A DNA stretch of 64,000 nucleotides from positions 1,302,001 through 1,366,000 of the forward strand of contig CP085834.1 of the NCBI GenBank assembly GCA_020809705.1, written 5' to 3'. This stretch comes from Calonectria ilicicola. Taxonomy: Eukaryota; Ascomycota; Sordariomycetes; Hypocreales; Nectriaceae. The position numbers and the translations under genes were made by a program. This document shows, one piece after another, positions 25,432 through 37,586 of this stretch (its first letter is position 1; each line of letters begins with the position of its first letter). The notes beneath the pieces were generated by a model. The model had not been told where the DNA came from and ran no database searches. It saw only the letters and a list, made by a program, of their open reading frames with translations.

Positions 25432-25889
25432 TTAGTCAATAATCTCAGATTAATACCGAACAACCAGAAGTTATACCAGCCATCAGTCCCCATATAGAGA
25501 TGTCGATATGTGATCATACACTAGTGGAACTATATCAGTCAAGCCCGGGCCTTGTCTAAACGTAGAAACTACAAATAACCGAATAGCACCGATAGATGTA
25601 TTGGTTGGATTTAGGTTAAGGCGAGAGGCTTATTTTTAGTCACTTGATTGGCAAAGTTGGGAAAGAAAATTGCTGGTAAACTAGGTACATCGTGAAATCG
25701 ATGGCACCTGACTTTTATTGATTTATTTTTTTTTTCTAAAAAAGAGAAAAGGAACTAAATTTTGGGTTTGTGACAAAGGAAAAGAATTTTGAGCTAGGTT
25801 TTTTTTTTGGTGATAGAAGGAAAAAGACAACTGGATGTATTTTTTTTCTTTGTTTTTTTGACAAAAAGAAAAGCCCCGTCACCGATTGA
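25432..25889. other. Intergenic region between convergent genes
   Basis: About 460 bp, A+T-rich, with runs of T at 25726-25737, 25800-25810 and 25839-25859. Probably 3' untranslated regions of the two convergent genes. No gene seen. Confidence 0.5.
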
Positions 25890-28800
25890 TTACATCACGT
25901 TCTGCCTGTTGGAGTAGGTCAGGTTAAGGGTGACACCCTGGTTGTGGGCCTCCGAGACAGAAACATTGGCAATGGTGGCACGAGAGTGGTTGTCGGTGTT
26001 CCAGTCGGAGCTTCCCGAAACCTTGACCGACTTGATGTCGGCGGTGGGGTCGTGCCAGTAGACAACCTTGTACTTGTCACCGATCATCTCGGAGACATCG
26101 CCGAGACCGTTGTGGGGAGACTTGATGGTGACGGTACGAGTGAAAGTGACGTTGTTGCCAGCCTGGGTGGCCTTGGAGGTCTGGGCAATGGTGACCTGGC
26201 AGTACTTGTCGGCCGCCTTTTCGTTGCAGCACTTCTGGCCCTGGACCTTGACAGTAGGAGCGCTGTCTTGAGAGATACCGTCGTCAAGGTACATCTCGTA
26301 GGTATTGTCCTTGCCAGGGTAAATGTGGAGAGTGATTGGGTTGGCGGCCTGCTTGGGCAGAGAAGGGTCTGGGACGTAGTCGCGGACCTGGATCTTGGGG
26401 ATGATACCACCCTCACGGATGTACATGGGTGCAATGTAGGGGAGCTGCTGGTCCTGCTCGCTGATGCGGCAGCTGTAGTTAATTCGGCTTCCACCATCGG
26501 CGGGGGCGCCCAGAGCCTTGCCGAGCTCTTCATCAGGGCGCAGGTTCATGGTGTACCACCTGTTGGGGTACGGGAGGTAGACCTTGCGATACTCATGCTC
26601 GGACTCGGGGCGGAGCGCGGGAGCGACAAGAAGGTCATTTCGGACCACGTACTGGCTAGAGGTGAACTTCTTGTTATCGGCCGAGAACAGAGATCGATCG
26701 TTATCATCAGTGATGACCATGGCTCGGGCAATGGGCAGACCGTTGATGACGTTCTCAAACATGGCATCGTACAAGAGCTGCATCAAGCTGTAGCGGAGGC
26801 GGATGTAGTATCTGCAGATGGGCAGGACAGCACGGTAGATCATGCCCTCTGCGCCTTGAAGTCTCCAGCTGTTCTCCTCGTAGTACTTCTGGTAGGCATA
26901 TGGCTCCTGGAAGAGCTTGCCGTCCTTGCGCATCTGGCCGTTGCGTGGGCCGTCAGACCAGAAACGCTTGCGAGTGTAGTGGTTGCGGAACCAAGGAAGC
27001 AGCGAGTAAGCGCAGTACCAACGGATCAATAGCTCGGGGTTAGCAAAGTCCTTCTCCTCATCCTTGAACTCGAAGCCACCGACATCCTGTCCTGAAATAG
27101 TGATGCCGGACATGCCGAGAGATAGAACCTGGGCAACCGAAATGCGGAGGAAATCCCAGGTCGAGGCGTTGTCACCAGTCCAGAGACCGGCATATCTGTG
27201 GCTGCCGACGAAGCTACCACGGCCGATGATGAAGTTACGGCGGTTCTCACGCCACTTCAGCTGAGGGCTGATTTCGTGGATGTGCTCGAGGCCGTGGAAA
27301 GTGGCCTTGTGCAGGTTGTAGCTGTACAGTGACCAAATCTCAATTGCCTTCTTTTGATCCTTGGCCTTGGGGTCGCCAGACCAGCCGTCAGAGTCAAGGA
27401 GCAGGCGGAAGGGAAGACTATTTCTCGTTAGTGGAATTCGCGCACATGTCTCATATATCACTTACGACTTCATATCTCCGTACTGCTCAGCAATGCAAGG
27501 AGAGGTCATATCCTGCCACACAAAGTCCAGACCAGACTCGAACAGGTATTTGTACTGCTTTCCCCACCACTTGCGCACCTCCTTGTTGTTGAGGTTGGGG
27601 TAGTGTCCGGGGTGGCCATTGCCCCAGCCGTAGTAAACACCACCGTGGAAGGGCTTGCCAGTATCGTAAACATCCTCGAAGTTGTAGTCATCCTTCTCGA
27701 AATAGTCGGGCTTCTCGCTGATGGGAGCCTTGAAAATCTGCTTGCCAACTTCCCATCCCTGGTAGCGGACCTTCCAGGACTCGGATGCAGAGGGATCCTT
27801 GTCTCGCTTATCTGCGATGAAGAAGCCCTTCTGGAGACCTTCCTTCAGAGTGCTGTAATCTTTATCATCCTTTGAGTTGATATAAGGTGTAATATTGGTA
27901 GAGCACTTGACACCCTTCTCACGAAGTGTTTTGAACATTCCCACGGGGTCAGGGAAATGGTTGTCTCGAGTATCGATCGTAAATGTACGGTAGTCGTCTT
28001 GCATATCGACATCAATATGCATACCGTCGAGAGGAATACCGGCTTTGCGGTATTCTTCAACAGCCTCAACCACCATTCCCTGGGTGTCGTAGCCGTAGCA
28101 TCCCTGGTGGTTTCCAAGGACGTAGCGGGGCTTAAGGCGGGGCTTGCCAACGATAGATGTATACGAGGAGATGAGCTCCGACATGTTATCAGCGGCAACA
28201 ACCATGCACTGGAAGCTATTGAAACGGGTGGCAACCCGGATGGCATTCTGATCCTTCATGCCGACATCGACACAAATGTGTGAATAGTTATCGATGAATG
28301 TGGCGATCTGGGACTGGTAGCCGGGGTGTGAGTCGACTTCAATCCAGAAGGGCTCTGAATGGTAAAGAGGCTCTCGATCATCCAGAGGGCCGTTGCCGTA
28401 TACATTTTGGTACCTCATGTTATCGAAGTCTGAAGCAGTTAGCCTAGTGATCCCAAGTCAGCTGATGTTATGGTGACTTACTGAAGTAGTTCATGTATGT
28501 CTTGTTCTTGAACAGCTTCTTGCCACCAGACTCGCCGAAACCCATGTAGTCGGCGGTGACAGACTTTTCGACAGCCAGAATGGTGGCATGGTAGCGGTCA
28601 TCATTCTGATACATGAGTCCTCTGGGCTTGGTCTTCCAGACGACAGCAGCCTGTGCGCCATCAATGTTCTTGAGCTTGACGCTGGACTCAGAGTGTGCGT
28701 CTGGGTTTTGCAAAGTAGGAATAGGCTCGATAGGGTTCGAGTGCTTCAGGACCCTAACTGCAGTGATTCTGTTATCTACGTTAGTAATGGATGCCAAAGA

Positions 28801-29478
28801 TATTTGCGGTCGGTACATACTGGAAAGGGTCACGCTGGATCCACATTTGGATCTCAACTGTGCGCTTGGCGGATTTTGGGTTGACGACTGTCTGGAGAAT
28901 AATGTACTGAGGGTCCTCAATGACCTGGTTGATTTGTTAGTCACTGTTACTGCAATGTATCAGGCACCGGATAATAACTGACTTCGAGGTCCCAGTTCAG
29001 ATTCTCAGACTTGTCAAGCATATCGACAAGCTCGGTGAGAGTATTGCGAATCACGGTACGGCTACCAATTGTTAGATATCTGAAATCGCCGAGTATTCTG
29101 GGTTGTCTGGGTTGACTTGATGCGGTCCCAATCGGAAGAAACCAGCATCTGTGACAATGTCAGGTGAAAAATAATGACTTACGTGTTGTAGTCCGTGAAA
29201 TGAGCACCCTTCTTGTTTGCCGGATCAAACCGGACCTTCCAGACCTTGGGTCGGATGAATTGAATCAAGAGAAGAGCGCCATCGTCGAAGCGAAGAATTC
29301 GACCATGTCTGCAAGCCGGGTTGGGCTTGCCATTTTCGAGCAACTGGTCATCCTTCAACAAGGTGACTCGAGAGGGTTGATTGACCGGGCTGCTGTGAGA
29401 ATCAATGCCGGCGAAGAAGTCATCAGCCTTGACGAAGACGTAAGGGTCGCGGATCTTGATCTCCTCGAGTTCACCCAT
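25890..29478 (-). CDS. Alpha-1,4-glucan lyase (GH31 family)
   Basis: Six exons, in transcript order 29478-29183, 29061-28983, 28924-28821, 28768-28482, 28429-27466 and 27417-25890, give 1085 residues, the usual size of glucan lyases. There is no signal peptide, consistent with cytosolic action on glycogen or maltosaccharides. The GH31 (beta/alpha)8 barrel is present. The block DFVWQDMTSPC carries the likely nucleophile Asp562, and its WQDMT form with the preceding YYGWGNGHPGHYPNLN separates lyases from ordinary alpha-glucosidases. Further family blocks are DGMHIDVDMQDDY, ISGQDVGGFE and MYIREGGIIP. The enzyme cleaves alpha-1,4-glucans from the non-reducing end by elimination, releasing 1,5-anhydro-D-fructose (EC 4.2.2.13). 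The AUDH-like gene for a following step is its divergent neighbour. The acceptor of exon 2 has an in-frame alternative 18 bp upstream. Confidence 0.88.
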
Positions 29479-31231
29479 GATGATTAATTTTTAGAAAGAC
29501 GAAAAGAGTACTTTTTTGTTGTGATGAGGTGAAGAGAGTTGATGAGGCGGATGAAGAAGAGAGGATAGGGTGGATTGATGGCTAGTTATATACATCCTTT
29601 GAAGCCCCTTAGTATTTTATACAACGTGGCGTTGATGTTGTACATTTACACTTTTTGCATAGCTCTATGTTATGCTAGCACTATCTCGCTTATGATTGGT
29701 CAGTGCTTGTTGCATAATTCTGCTTCCCCACCTCCACACCGCATTCAAGATTGTGGATATTTGTGCGGGGATGGAATGGAGGCACATTCTGCCCATTCCG
29801 ATCTTAAGTTCGACCACATTTGCGCTCAGGCTCAATGTCTTCCATTTATGGAGAAGATCTGCTGCGCGCCCATATCCAAGGTGATGGAACCGTGAAATCT
29901 GCGGCATCTAAAACATGAGCTGTCTACAGCATATTTGGCTTCGATCTATGGCGCCAGCCACTCGGCAGGGAACGGATCGTGTGCGGCAGGCATCCGCAAA
30001 AGTGAGCGATAAATACCAGACACCGCTAGCTGAGTCAAAATATTTTCCCGAAACTCATTCCAGCCCCATGCTTGCAACCCATCGCTGCAATAGGCCGCCA
30101 ACTTGCTGGACTACATAGGAAGCTCGGATGGCCGAGCCGTTATGGGGCAAGATTATCCCATTGTTTTATCCAGATATGATGATCTTCCATGATTGTCTCA
30201 ATTGTGTAGTTGCTATTTAAATATTTGTAGAATTCAGGGACCAACCCTCATGCCATTCATGTAGAAGTCCAGATCAATCCAACATTATGGAAAATATCAT
30301 GTCAGTCACTGCTGGTGCCCGTGCCTCTCGGCACTTCTTCTGATAAGGTCAAAATCTTAAAGAACCCCTCTCTTGAAGAAAATACCATACTTTGTGCTAT
30401 GTGGGCCTTCGGCGCAAAACGTACACAGGGACAGTTCCGAAATCCAAAGATGCACAGAAATTGCCAATTTCCCGACTTTCTTCGGGTATTTGATCCAGTG
30501 GCCAGCAATGAACAACACTGCTAGTTAAGGGTCAATACCTCCCAATGCGAAACTTATCCACCTCTGAGCCGAGCTGAGAAGTCTCATTCTACTGGAGATA
30601 GTTTCAAAGGGAGTTTTGCCAGCTCGCATCAACGAAACCATGGCTCTGAGATCCTCCGGCAAACTTTGCCTTGATTCATTTGCTTGAGTTTGCTGCATGC
30701 TCGTATCTTCCATTTAGACTAATCTGGCATTTTTTTTTTTTAGATAACTAGAACTGTTGATAGGTAGCAAGAAAAGAGAATTACATCTTCTTCGTGATCC
30801 TACTTCTGTCCCACCCTATGTTCCATGAAGCCCCTCAACCCCCAAATTTGAATGCCAATTGAGAAACTTCTGCTTTGTATCTCCACAGTCAGGCTTCGAA
30901 CTAACTGAAAAACCTACACACAGCTACAATTATTCATATTAGTACAATATTAGTGGCGGGGCATTATGAGGAGGCGCAGAAGCTATTTCAGTAAGCGGTC
31001 CTGGGAAATTTACCCTGCAGCTCGTTAGCTGGCATGATCGAATTGGTGATGTCAACGGGATGTCAATGCTGCGACTCAGTGCTCATTTCCAAATTCTCCA
31101 ATGGGAACGTCATCAAACTTTTGTTTACCAAAGTCAAGATGCTTTGTAAAGTAAACATGCCAAATGTATAACTACCATGCCCACCAACTCATCATGTTCT
31201 GCACGACCACTTCAATCCATTGACATCCACC
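29479..31231. promoter_or_regulatory. Shared upstream region of glucan lyase and AUDH-like genes
   Basis: About 1.75 kb between the divergent starts. On the minus strand a TATATAA element at 29586-29592 lies about 110 bp before the lyase ATG. A 62-codon frame on the minus strand at 30525-30713 (from ATG, MEDTSMQQTQ) is the only one that looks faintly protein-like; it has no recognisable domain. Coexpression through this region is plausible but not shown. Confidence 0.4.
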
Positions 31232-34092
31232 ATGATCGCCCACAACGACACTCCGATCCCTTCTTTCAAGGACTTGACCATCGACGACTCACGCAGTGAT
31301 GGCTACTGGGTCGAGACGTTCAAGTTTCACAAGGATGATCCTGTTCCTGGTATCATAACGTAAGACTCGCCATGATTTTGTCCACGATCTTCGCTTATGC
31401 ATAACTAGTTCGGGCCTTGATTCTGGAGATGTTGAATTTCTCGAGAACCCAAGGATTGAGAAAGACATCGGGGATGGAAAAGTAATTGCAGACATTTCCA
31501 AGAGTGAGTACGTCATTGTCATTAATCTTCGTCATCTAATAGTTTCCGCAAGCTTGGAAAAAACATCGCATTGCCCATTTCGACAGCCCGGTTGCTATGT
31601 GTCCTGTTGATATCACCGGCAATGGTCTGACAGACTTGATCATTACCCACAAGTATGGACCATCTATGCTAGACGCGGACCAAAATGGCGGATGGATTAG
31701 CTGGCTCGAAAATCCCGGCAGGGACAAGCTCCATAAAGGAGACTGGAAATGCCGCACAATTGGGCGATGGCCCGCTATGCACCGTATGAAGTTAGGTTAC
31801 TTTACTCAAAGGTCCACATCCCTTCATTCCACATCCATACGCAGCCTTCTAAGTTTTACAGATCTTTTCTTGAACTTGTGGCCGTCTCAGTTGTCAATGG
31901 CCCCGGTGCGAAAGGAAAGGTACGGAGCCCTTTCTAAAATATTTTTCACAGTGAACTCATAAATTGGCAGGACACCCCAGTTCCCATCATTCGCTATCAG
32001 ATGCCCCAGAATGTGCTTGATGCGTAAGCAGTGCCTCAAAGTTCCGATTTCCTCCCTAATTTGTTGCTTAGAATCGAGTGGCCTCATACCATTATTGATG
32101 ATGAAAACTTTACTGTGATTAATGACATTGTCACCAAGAAGTAAGTTGTGGACCTTTCAAGCCACTGTAAACTTGGTTGTGCTGACCCAATGTAGGTTTG
32201 ACGGCCCTCGAGGCCTCGACTCTCTCCTTGTTGCATCACGTGAGGGTATAACCTGGTTGCACTACGAGGATGGAAAGTGGAATCGTGAGTTGATCGGCAT
32301 CGGTGAACCCCAAGAAGCCTGGCAATGTCCTGAATCTACCACACCCGGGACTGGTGATCACTGGGGTTCAGGGTGCGTCGATGCTGGTAAGATCGGTGAT
32401 GATCCATGTGCCTACATTGCCACCATTGATCCTTTCAATGGTACGTCGGTTTGTGTTTACACCAAGACGGGCAAGACGATGAAAGGCTCCACATGGAAGA
32501 GGAACGTTCTCGATGTGTATGGCACTCCCAACCAGCGATCCAAATACGGTGACGGCCCTGGTAGCTATGTGATCTGCGGCGACTTTGATGGCAAGTTCAA
32601 ACACCACTCAGCGGATCCCATGTCAATTCTAATTCTTTCATAGGTGATGGTAACGATGAGTTCCTTGTCGCTTTATTTGGTCCCATGGACCGGGACGCGA
32701 ACGGCGACGCTAGCGAGGTACGAAATGATGTAGCATCCACCAACAGGTCTGAATACTAACCAAAAATCACACAGGCACCTCGCGGTCCTAACCCCAACAA
32801 AGTATAGAAATTCTTCAAAGAGTAACAGAACATTTCACTAACATGCATCTTCTAGGGCATCCTCTACTACAAAGCTATTGATATTGAGAAAGGTCTGTTC
32901 GCCAAGTGGAGGATCGCTGAAGAATCAACTGCTAGAATCGCCATTGGGTTTGTGTTCCGGAAGCCGTATGTGCATGAAACCTACTGACACATTCAGAAAC
33001 TTTGGAGGAACTGATAAGCTCGACGTCATTGGCCTCGGGTACAGCGTCAAGGATTTCTACGAGGAGCCTAAGCCGCTGACCAGTCTCTACCTCAACCAGA
33101 CTGTCACTGCAAGTAAAGCCCCTACGGAAGCCGCAATCGTCCCTACCGTTTGGGATGACGAGGGCTTGGTATACCTTGCACGACCCAAAAACGTCAAGAG
33201 CGTCTCCAGACTGCCTCTCATCGACATCGCCAACTATGCCCTGAGTGTTGAAGTTCACCCGCCGGGTTCTCACATCCAAGTGCAGCACGGCGTTGGTATC
33301 AAAGTTTTATTTGGCTCTGTTCAAGACCATGACAATATTCGTCGACCCCTCGGGGGCGCTGCTTTCCCGTCTATTGCCACAGTTACCACTCCCGACACCT
33401 ACCTAGTTGCGGACAAGAAGGAGGGCGCCATTGTGCTGCGTCTAGCCCCCATCGCCAAACCCGCAGTATGGTCCAGGGCTAAAGATGTCCCAGTTAAGAC
33501 CACAATGCAGACCAGCAAGTTAGGACTCCGGCTTCCTCCGCTAGAATTCAAGAAGGTTGACAGCCTTTGGTGGGGAGGCAATTTCAAGGGTCTTGACTTT
33601 TACAATTTGACTGGTTTCAGTTTCCGATTCCTCGATGACAAGACCCAAATTGCCCATCTTCAATTCTGGACCGCGGGTAAGCCATCCCAACTTGGTATTC
33701 AAAAAAAAAAAAATCATATACTCACGAAAGAAAATCTAGGACCTAATGTGGACTGTGGTCTCCACAATCACAGCACTGATATCTTCCAGGAAATCCACAT
33801 TTGTCTCTCAAATGGCACCAAGAACGGCGGAATGTCCCAGCTTCTTGATACAGGCAATGTCAACCTCAAGGTGAATGGCGCTTACGCCGAAGGAGAGGAC
33901 CTGGCTTTCTTACACATCCCACTGCCCGCACTTTACGAGCACGGCGGCCTGTGGTACCGAGACGCGTCCGGTAACGCAGTCCGGGGCAAGGATAACATTG
34001 TTGCATACCCTTACCACAAATGGCAGGCAGGCGATGGTCCCAATATCGATGTATGGTTGGCTCTCGAGTTCAACCCAGACCTGGGTTTGTAG
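31232..34092 (+). CDS. Aldos-2-ulose dehydratase/isomerase-like protein (AUDH-like)
   Basis: Twelve exons: 31232-31359, 31409-31503, 31553-31811, 31862-31919, 31971-32023, 32072-32140, 32196-32590, 32644-32717, 32775-32801, 32856-32947, 32997-33676 and 33740-34092, giving 760 residues. The N-terminal half is a beta-propeller-like domain with FG-GAP/VCBS-type blades such as DITGNGLTDLIIT and CGDFDGDGNDEFLVA. The C-terminal part has cupin-like sections, FKGLDFYNLTGFSFRF and LHNHSTDIFQEIH, with His652, His654 and His663 as likely metal ligands. This layout matches basidiomycete AUDH, which dehydrates 1,5-anhydrofructose or glucosone (EC 4.2.1.110). The chain is about 140 residues shorter than the roughly 900-residue Phanerochaete enzyme and lacks its C-terminal lectin-like module. 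One intron is GC-AG (32591-32643) and one exon is only 27 bp. Confidence 0.82.
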
Positions 34093-34875
34093 GTCAGCGA
34101 AGGGTAACGTGTTCCAGCACGTTGATAGAGCTGTACTTGTTGATGGTTCAAGTTTGATGTGTTTTATTCTGGGAAACTGCCAAGTCTGTCCATTTGAACG
34201 GGAAAAAAAACATTGGATGTCACGTTTTAGAAAATTGATCCTTTCATTAATCTTCAATATTTTGTGCTCTCGACTTTTCCATTATCTTCATCCACTGAAG
34301 TATCCAGCTATAGACTAGTTGTAGGCATGATAATCTTTGGGTATTGAGGGACTTGAGCTTCAACAGCCAGGAATGATTAGCTAATCTCGGGATGTAGACA
34401 ACTTTTAAGGGAATTTTCAACCAATTTTGGTATTGGCGACTGGATATCATTACTAATGCTGAAGACGAATTTTATTATAGCTCCTTTATTGATAGCAAAG
34501 CAGGATGACGTAAGACCTTTCTAGCAAATATACTATATGATTGAATTCGCGGCAAGGGAGGCATTATCTGTATAACTGGATCAACTGCACTAAGTGTTAC
34601 GCTGTATGAATGTGGATAAATAGTGTTATCGGCCTTGTAGTGCATCTATCTGCTATTCCGGTGTGTCCGCTCTTGTAGGGCCATGGTCAAAACAAAAGTA
34701 GCCACACTCATCACCTCGTCCGAAATGCTGCAGGCCATTCGTGCAATCGCCATGAACTTGGAGGCCCAGGTGGAAGGGGTCGACTTCTTGTCACATATAT
34801 CGAGAAAGCGCGCTATCAATTTTCTGCCATCCGATTTATAGCCCATAGCAACCATCCGGCGAGACCTACATCACG
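34093..34875. other. Intergenic region, about 780 bp
   Basis: A+T-rich sequence after the AUDH-like gene. A minus-strand frame at 34646-34855 has no recognisable domain and overlaps the expected promoter of the F-box locus; it was not called. Confidence 0.45.
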
Positions 34876-37187
34876 ATGCCAGTCACCGACGCGTATTGCT
34901 GTGTCTGTGGGGGCGCGGTGATTGACACTTTTGGCGAACCTTCATGGATGGCCCAGTGGTGCGCCAGTAAGTACCCTTTGCGAGTCGGTCAACATAAACA
35001 CCTAACCAGAGCTTTAGTATATGCCATCGGCCAAGAAGTAAACACCCAAGTTTGGCTATCTGGACCTGGCCGCAGGGAACAGCTAGGTGATTTCGTCGAT
35101 ACTATCTCCTCTTCATCTATATATGACGAGGAAGAGACACTTTGTATTGATCTCATGCGCTCGAATCCGGGTCGCAGTCTAGCCGTACAAACCTCTTCAA
35201 ACCGTTCTCAAATATGGGGTTTTCCATTTCACTCTGCATGCTGGAAAACCCTTGAGACAAGTCGTCTCACAGAATCCTTAGATCTTCGAACACTCTTCAA
35301 ACTCTGTCGGTCTTTTCTTAATACTAGCATCCTTCTGAACTGGGGACGTGATTGTGGCGGATTGGCCTAATTTAAGACCGTACTCACCCCGGCCCACAAG
35401 CCCGAGTTGGAGCGCTCATCAGCTTTTCTGGCACACACATCGGATCCTTTTTATATTCCAGAACTTCAGCAAATGTTCAACCAGCAACATCTGGACCCAC
35501 TTTCCCAGGAGTCGGATGTGAGTGCGACAACCTCAGTGCAGCAGATCTCTCAAGTATCAGAAGCGGGATACTTTGAAAGCCTACCCCCAGAGCTGCTTTC
35601 GAACATCCTCCTCTACCTTCCATCATCTGATGTAGTTTGTCTGAAGCTAGCATCGCGCGTATATGCCCGCTTGCCCTTGACAGACTCGTTTTGGAAGTCT
35701 CGCTTCTTACGGCGAAGAGAATTTGACTACATATTCGAAGCTGAGAACCATCCGCCATCGCATAACGGACACTGGAAGAGTATATTTAACACGGTCAAAG
35801 TTCTGAAATGCCAGAGCGCTATGCTGAACAGAAAGCGAATTTGGGATATATGCTTATCTCTCCATGAAGTGCTGGAGATAGCAATAGCCAGTGATTGCGG
35901 TGGTAATCCTGTCAGGTCCTTCTTTGAACCCCATGCCCCCTCAGATGAGAAGGCCTGGGTAATAGCAAGCAGATGCCTAAAGGCCGCGGATGACTTTATG
36001 TTCGAGGGAGCGAGATCTCTGTACGATCAGACATTAGTATTTCCCTCTGGAAAAATTGCGACTTTTGCCTCTCTTGTGAACCTCTTCGGCCGGCGCTATA
36101 TCTCGGGCATCAGGATTTCGCATAGCGGTGAATGCTTTTCGCTCGGGTACAGAAATGCTGGAAACGAGGCGCTTGTATCAACCGTTGATCAGGTAGTTGG
36201 AATTTCCGGGATATGCCTCGTCCTTGATGGCCGAGGGGTACGAGGGCTTTCTATTGCTTCTGATACCGGGGCAGTCTCAAATTGGGTTGGGGACCATCTC
36301 GAAATTCCTAAAAGGATGCTCTTGCCCGTCACTAATTATTCCGCTCTGATCGATTGTTTGAAGGGTGGATTCGACGTAAGTCATATTGATCTACTCTAAC
36401 AAACACCCGCAAACTTGAAATACTGACTACTAAACCTAGGCCGTTAAGCTTGTGTACCTCGCCGCGCCTTCATTACGGGAAATCAAATCCGATGCTGAAC
36501 TTCCACCTAGATTCCCAGATGCGGCTCTATGGCATCCCAATCTACCGGACCCATCTCTAACTTTCCTTGGCCTTTCTCATAACACTCATGTTTCTCATAG
36601 GAATAAAGAATGGCCCATATGTTTTAACAATTTCGGTGGTGTCGGCGGCGAAAATATTCGAAACCTTACCAACATCACCGTCCAGAGTCTTCGATGTGGG
36701 CATGTGGTGTCGATCCATTTTCATTATGCCGATGCACAAACCACATCTCGGCTCGGTTTCTAAAGGGCTGATGCCGATCTTATTGACAATTTTGCGATTG
36801 ATTGCCCGGGAGGAGAGCGCATCGTGGGCCTTGACACGGTTCATGGATGGGGTGAACTTTTGGGATTCAAGGTGAGTAGATATTTCTTCGCCGCCCTATC
36901 TGGAAATCACGTTGCATACTAACAACCACGACTAGGTTCACACAAACCGTCGTCGTCAGGTGTTTTTCCTTTAGAATTTGAAAGCAACCTACGCTCTGAC
37001 GGCTGTAAGACAACATCCATCAGCGCCGAAGGAGAAAGTATTATTGGTGTCTGGGGTATAATGGTGAGTTATAAAGCTGGCGCTCTAATCAGACTATCTA
37101 TTAGCTGATGTAACAACACAGACATCACGGTCAGGATTTATAGATATAGGACTCGCCACTTCCGCACTAGGAAATAGATCGAAATGA
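34876..37187 (+). pseudogene. F-box protein pseudogene
   Basis: The coding frame starts at 34876 with an N-terminal CCVCGG motif and is split by plausible introns (34967-35017, about 36376-36439, 36871-36944 and one near 37063-37131). An F-box of the form LPPELLSNILLYLPSSDVV lies at about 35584-35640, followed by a long C-terminal substrate-side region typical of fungal F-box proteins with GLDTVHGWGELLGFKVHTN near its end. The frame is broken three times: TAA at 35368-35370, TAA at 36761-36763, and a one-base loss in the T run near 36961-36968 that shifts frame before PLEFESN. Apart from these it reads like a normal gene, so decay is recent. Intact members would serve as SCF ubiquitin ligase adaptors. 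Sequencing error could explain one lesion, hardly three. Confidence 0.72.
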
Positions 37188-37586
37188 AAGGAACCATTAA
37201 CGTCATAAATGTCTCGCTCGCAATAACATCAAAAAGAGGAAAAGTGATTGCTTAGCCTAAGGGCAAGGGGTGAGCATCACATGGGCCGGGGGGACTGATG
37301 GGGGACTGAGCCGAAGTTGAGCTGGCTCCTGTGGAGACCTTGAAAGCGGCTACTGATGATGATTAAGAAGTTGTTAGGGTTAGGGTTATATAATACCATG
37401 AAACCCTTGAGTGAAACTTGTAGGGTAGTGTTCGGGCACAACAGAGATCTCGGCTCCACTCTCCTAACTAGTCTAGATGCAGTAACCCCGACGACCAATT
37501 AGTTCGCTCAATAACGAATGGACTGAATGCCTCGACTTTTCAAGATCACCGATCAAGATGCTTGATCGCATCCTCGTTGCGTCAAG
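37188..37586. other. Intergenic region with telomere-like motif
   Basis: About 400 bp between the F-box pseudogene and the Zn2Cys6 gene. It contains a short telomere-like repeat listed separately and no gene. Confidence 0.5.
37374..37388 (+). repeat. Short interstitial telomere-like repeat
   Basis: TTAGGGTTAGGGTTA, two and a half copies of the fungal telomere unit, followed directly by an A+T-rich TATATAA stretch. It may equally be a promoter telobox. Confidence 0.6.

Noticed and set aside
25944..27032. A 362-codon plus-strand frame
   Set aside because: It is exactly antisense to the last exon of the glucan lyase; its Val/Gly-rich composition is a mirror of the GH31 codons.
30525..30713. 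A 62-codon minus-strand frame in the lyase/AUDH promoter
   Set aside because: Starts with ATG and has a plausible helical composition, but there is no recognised family and it lies in a promoter region. Left as a possible remnant only.
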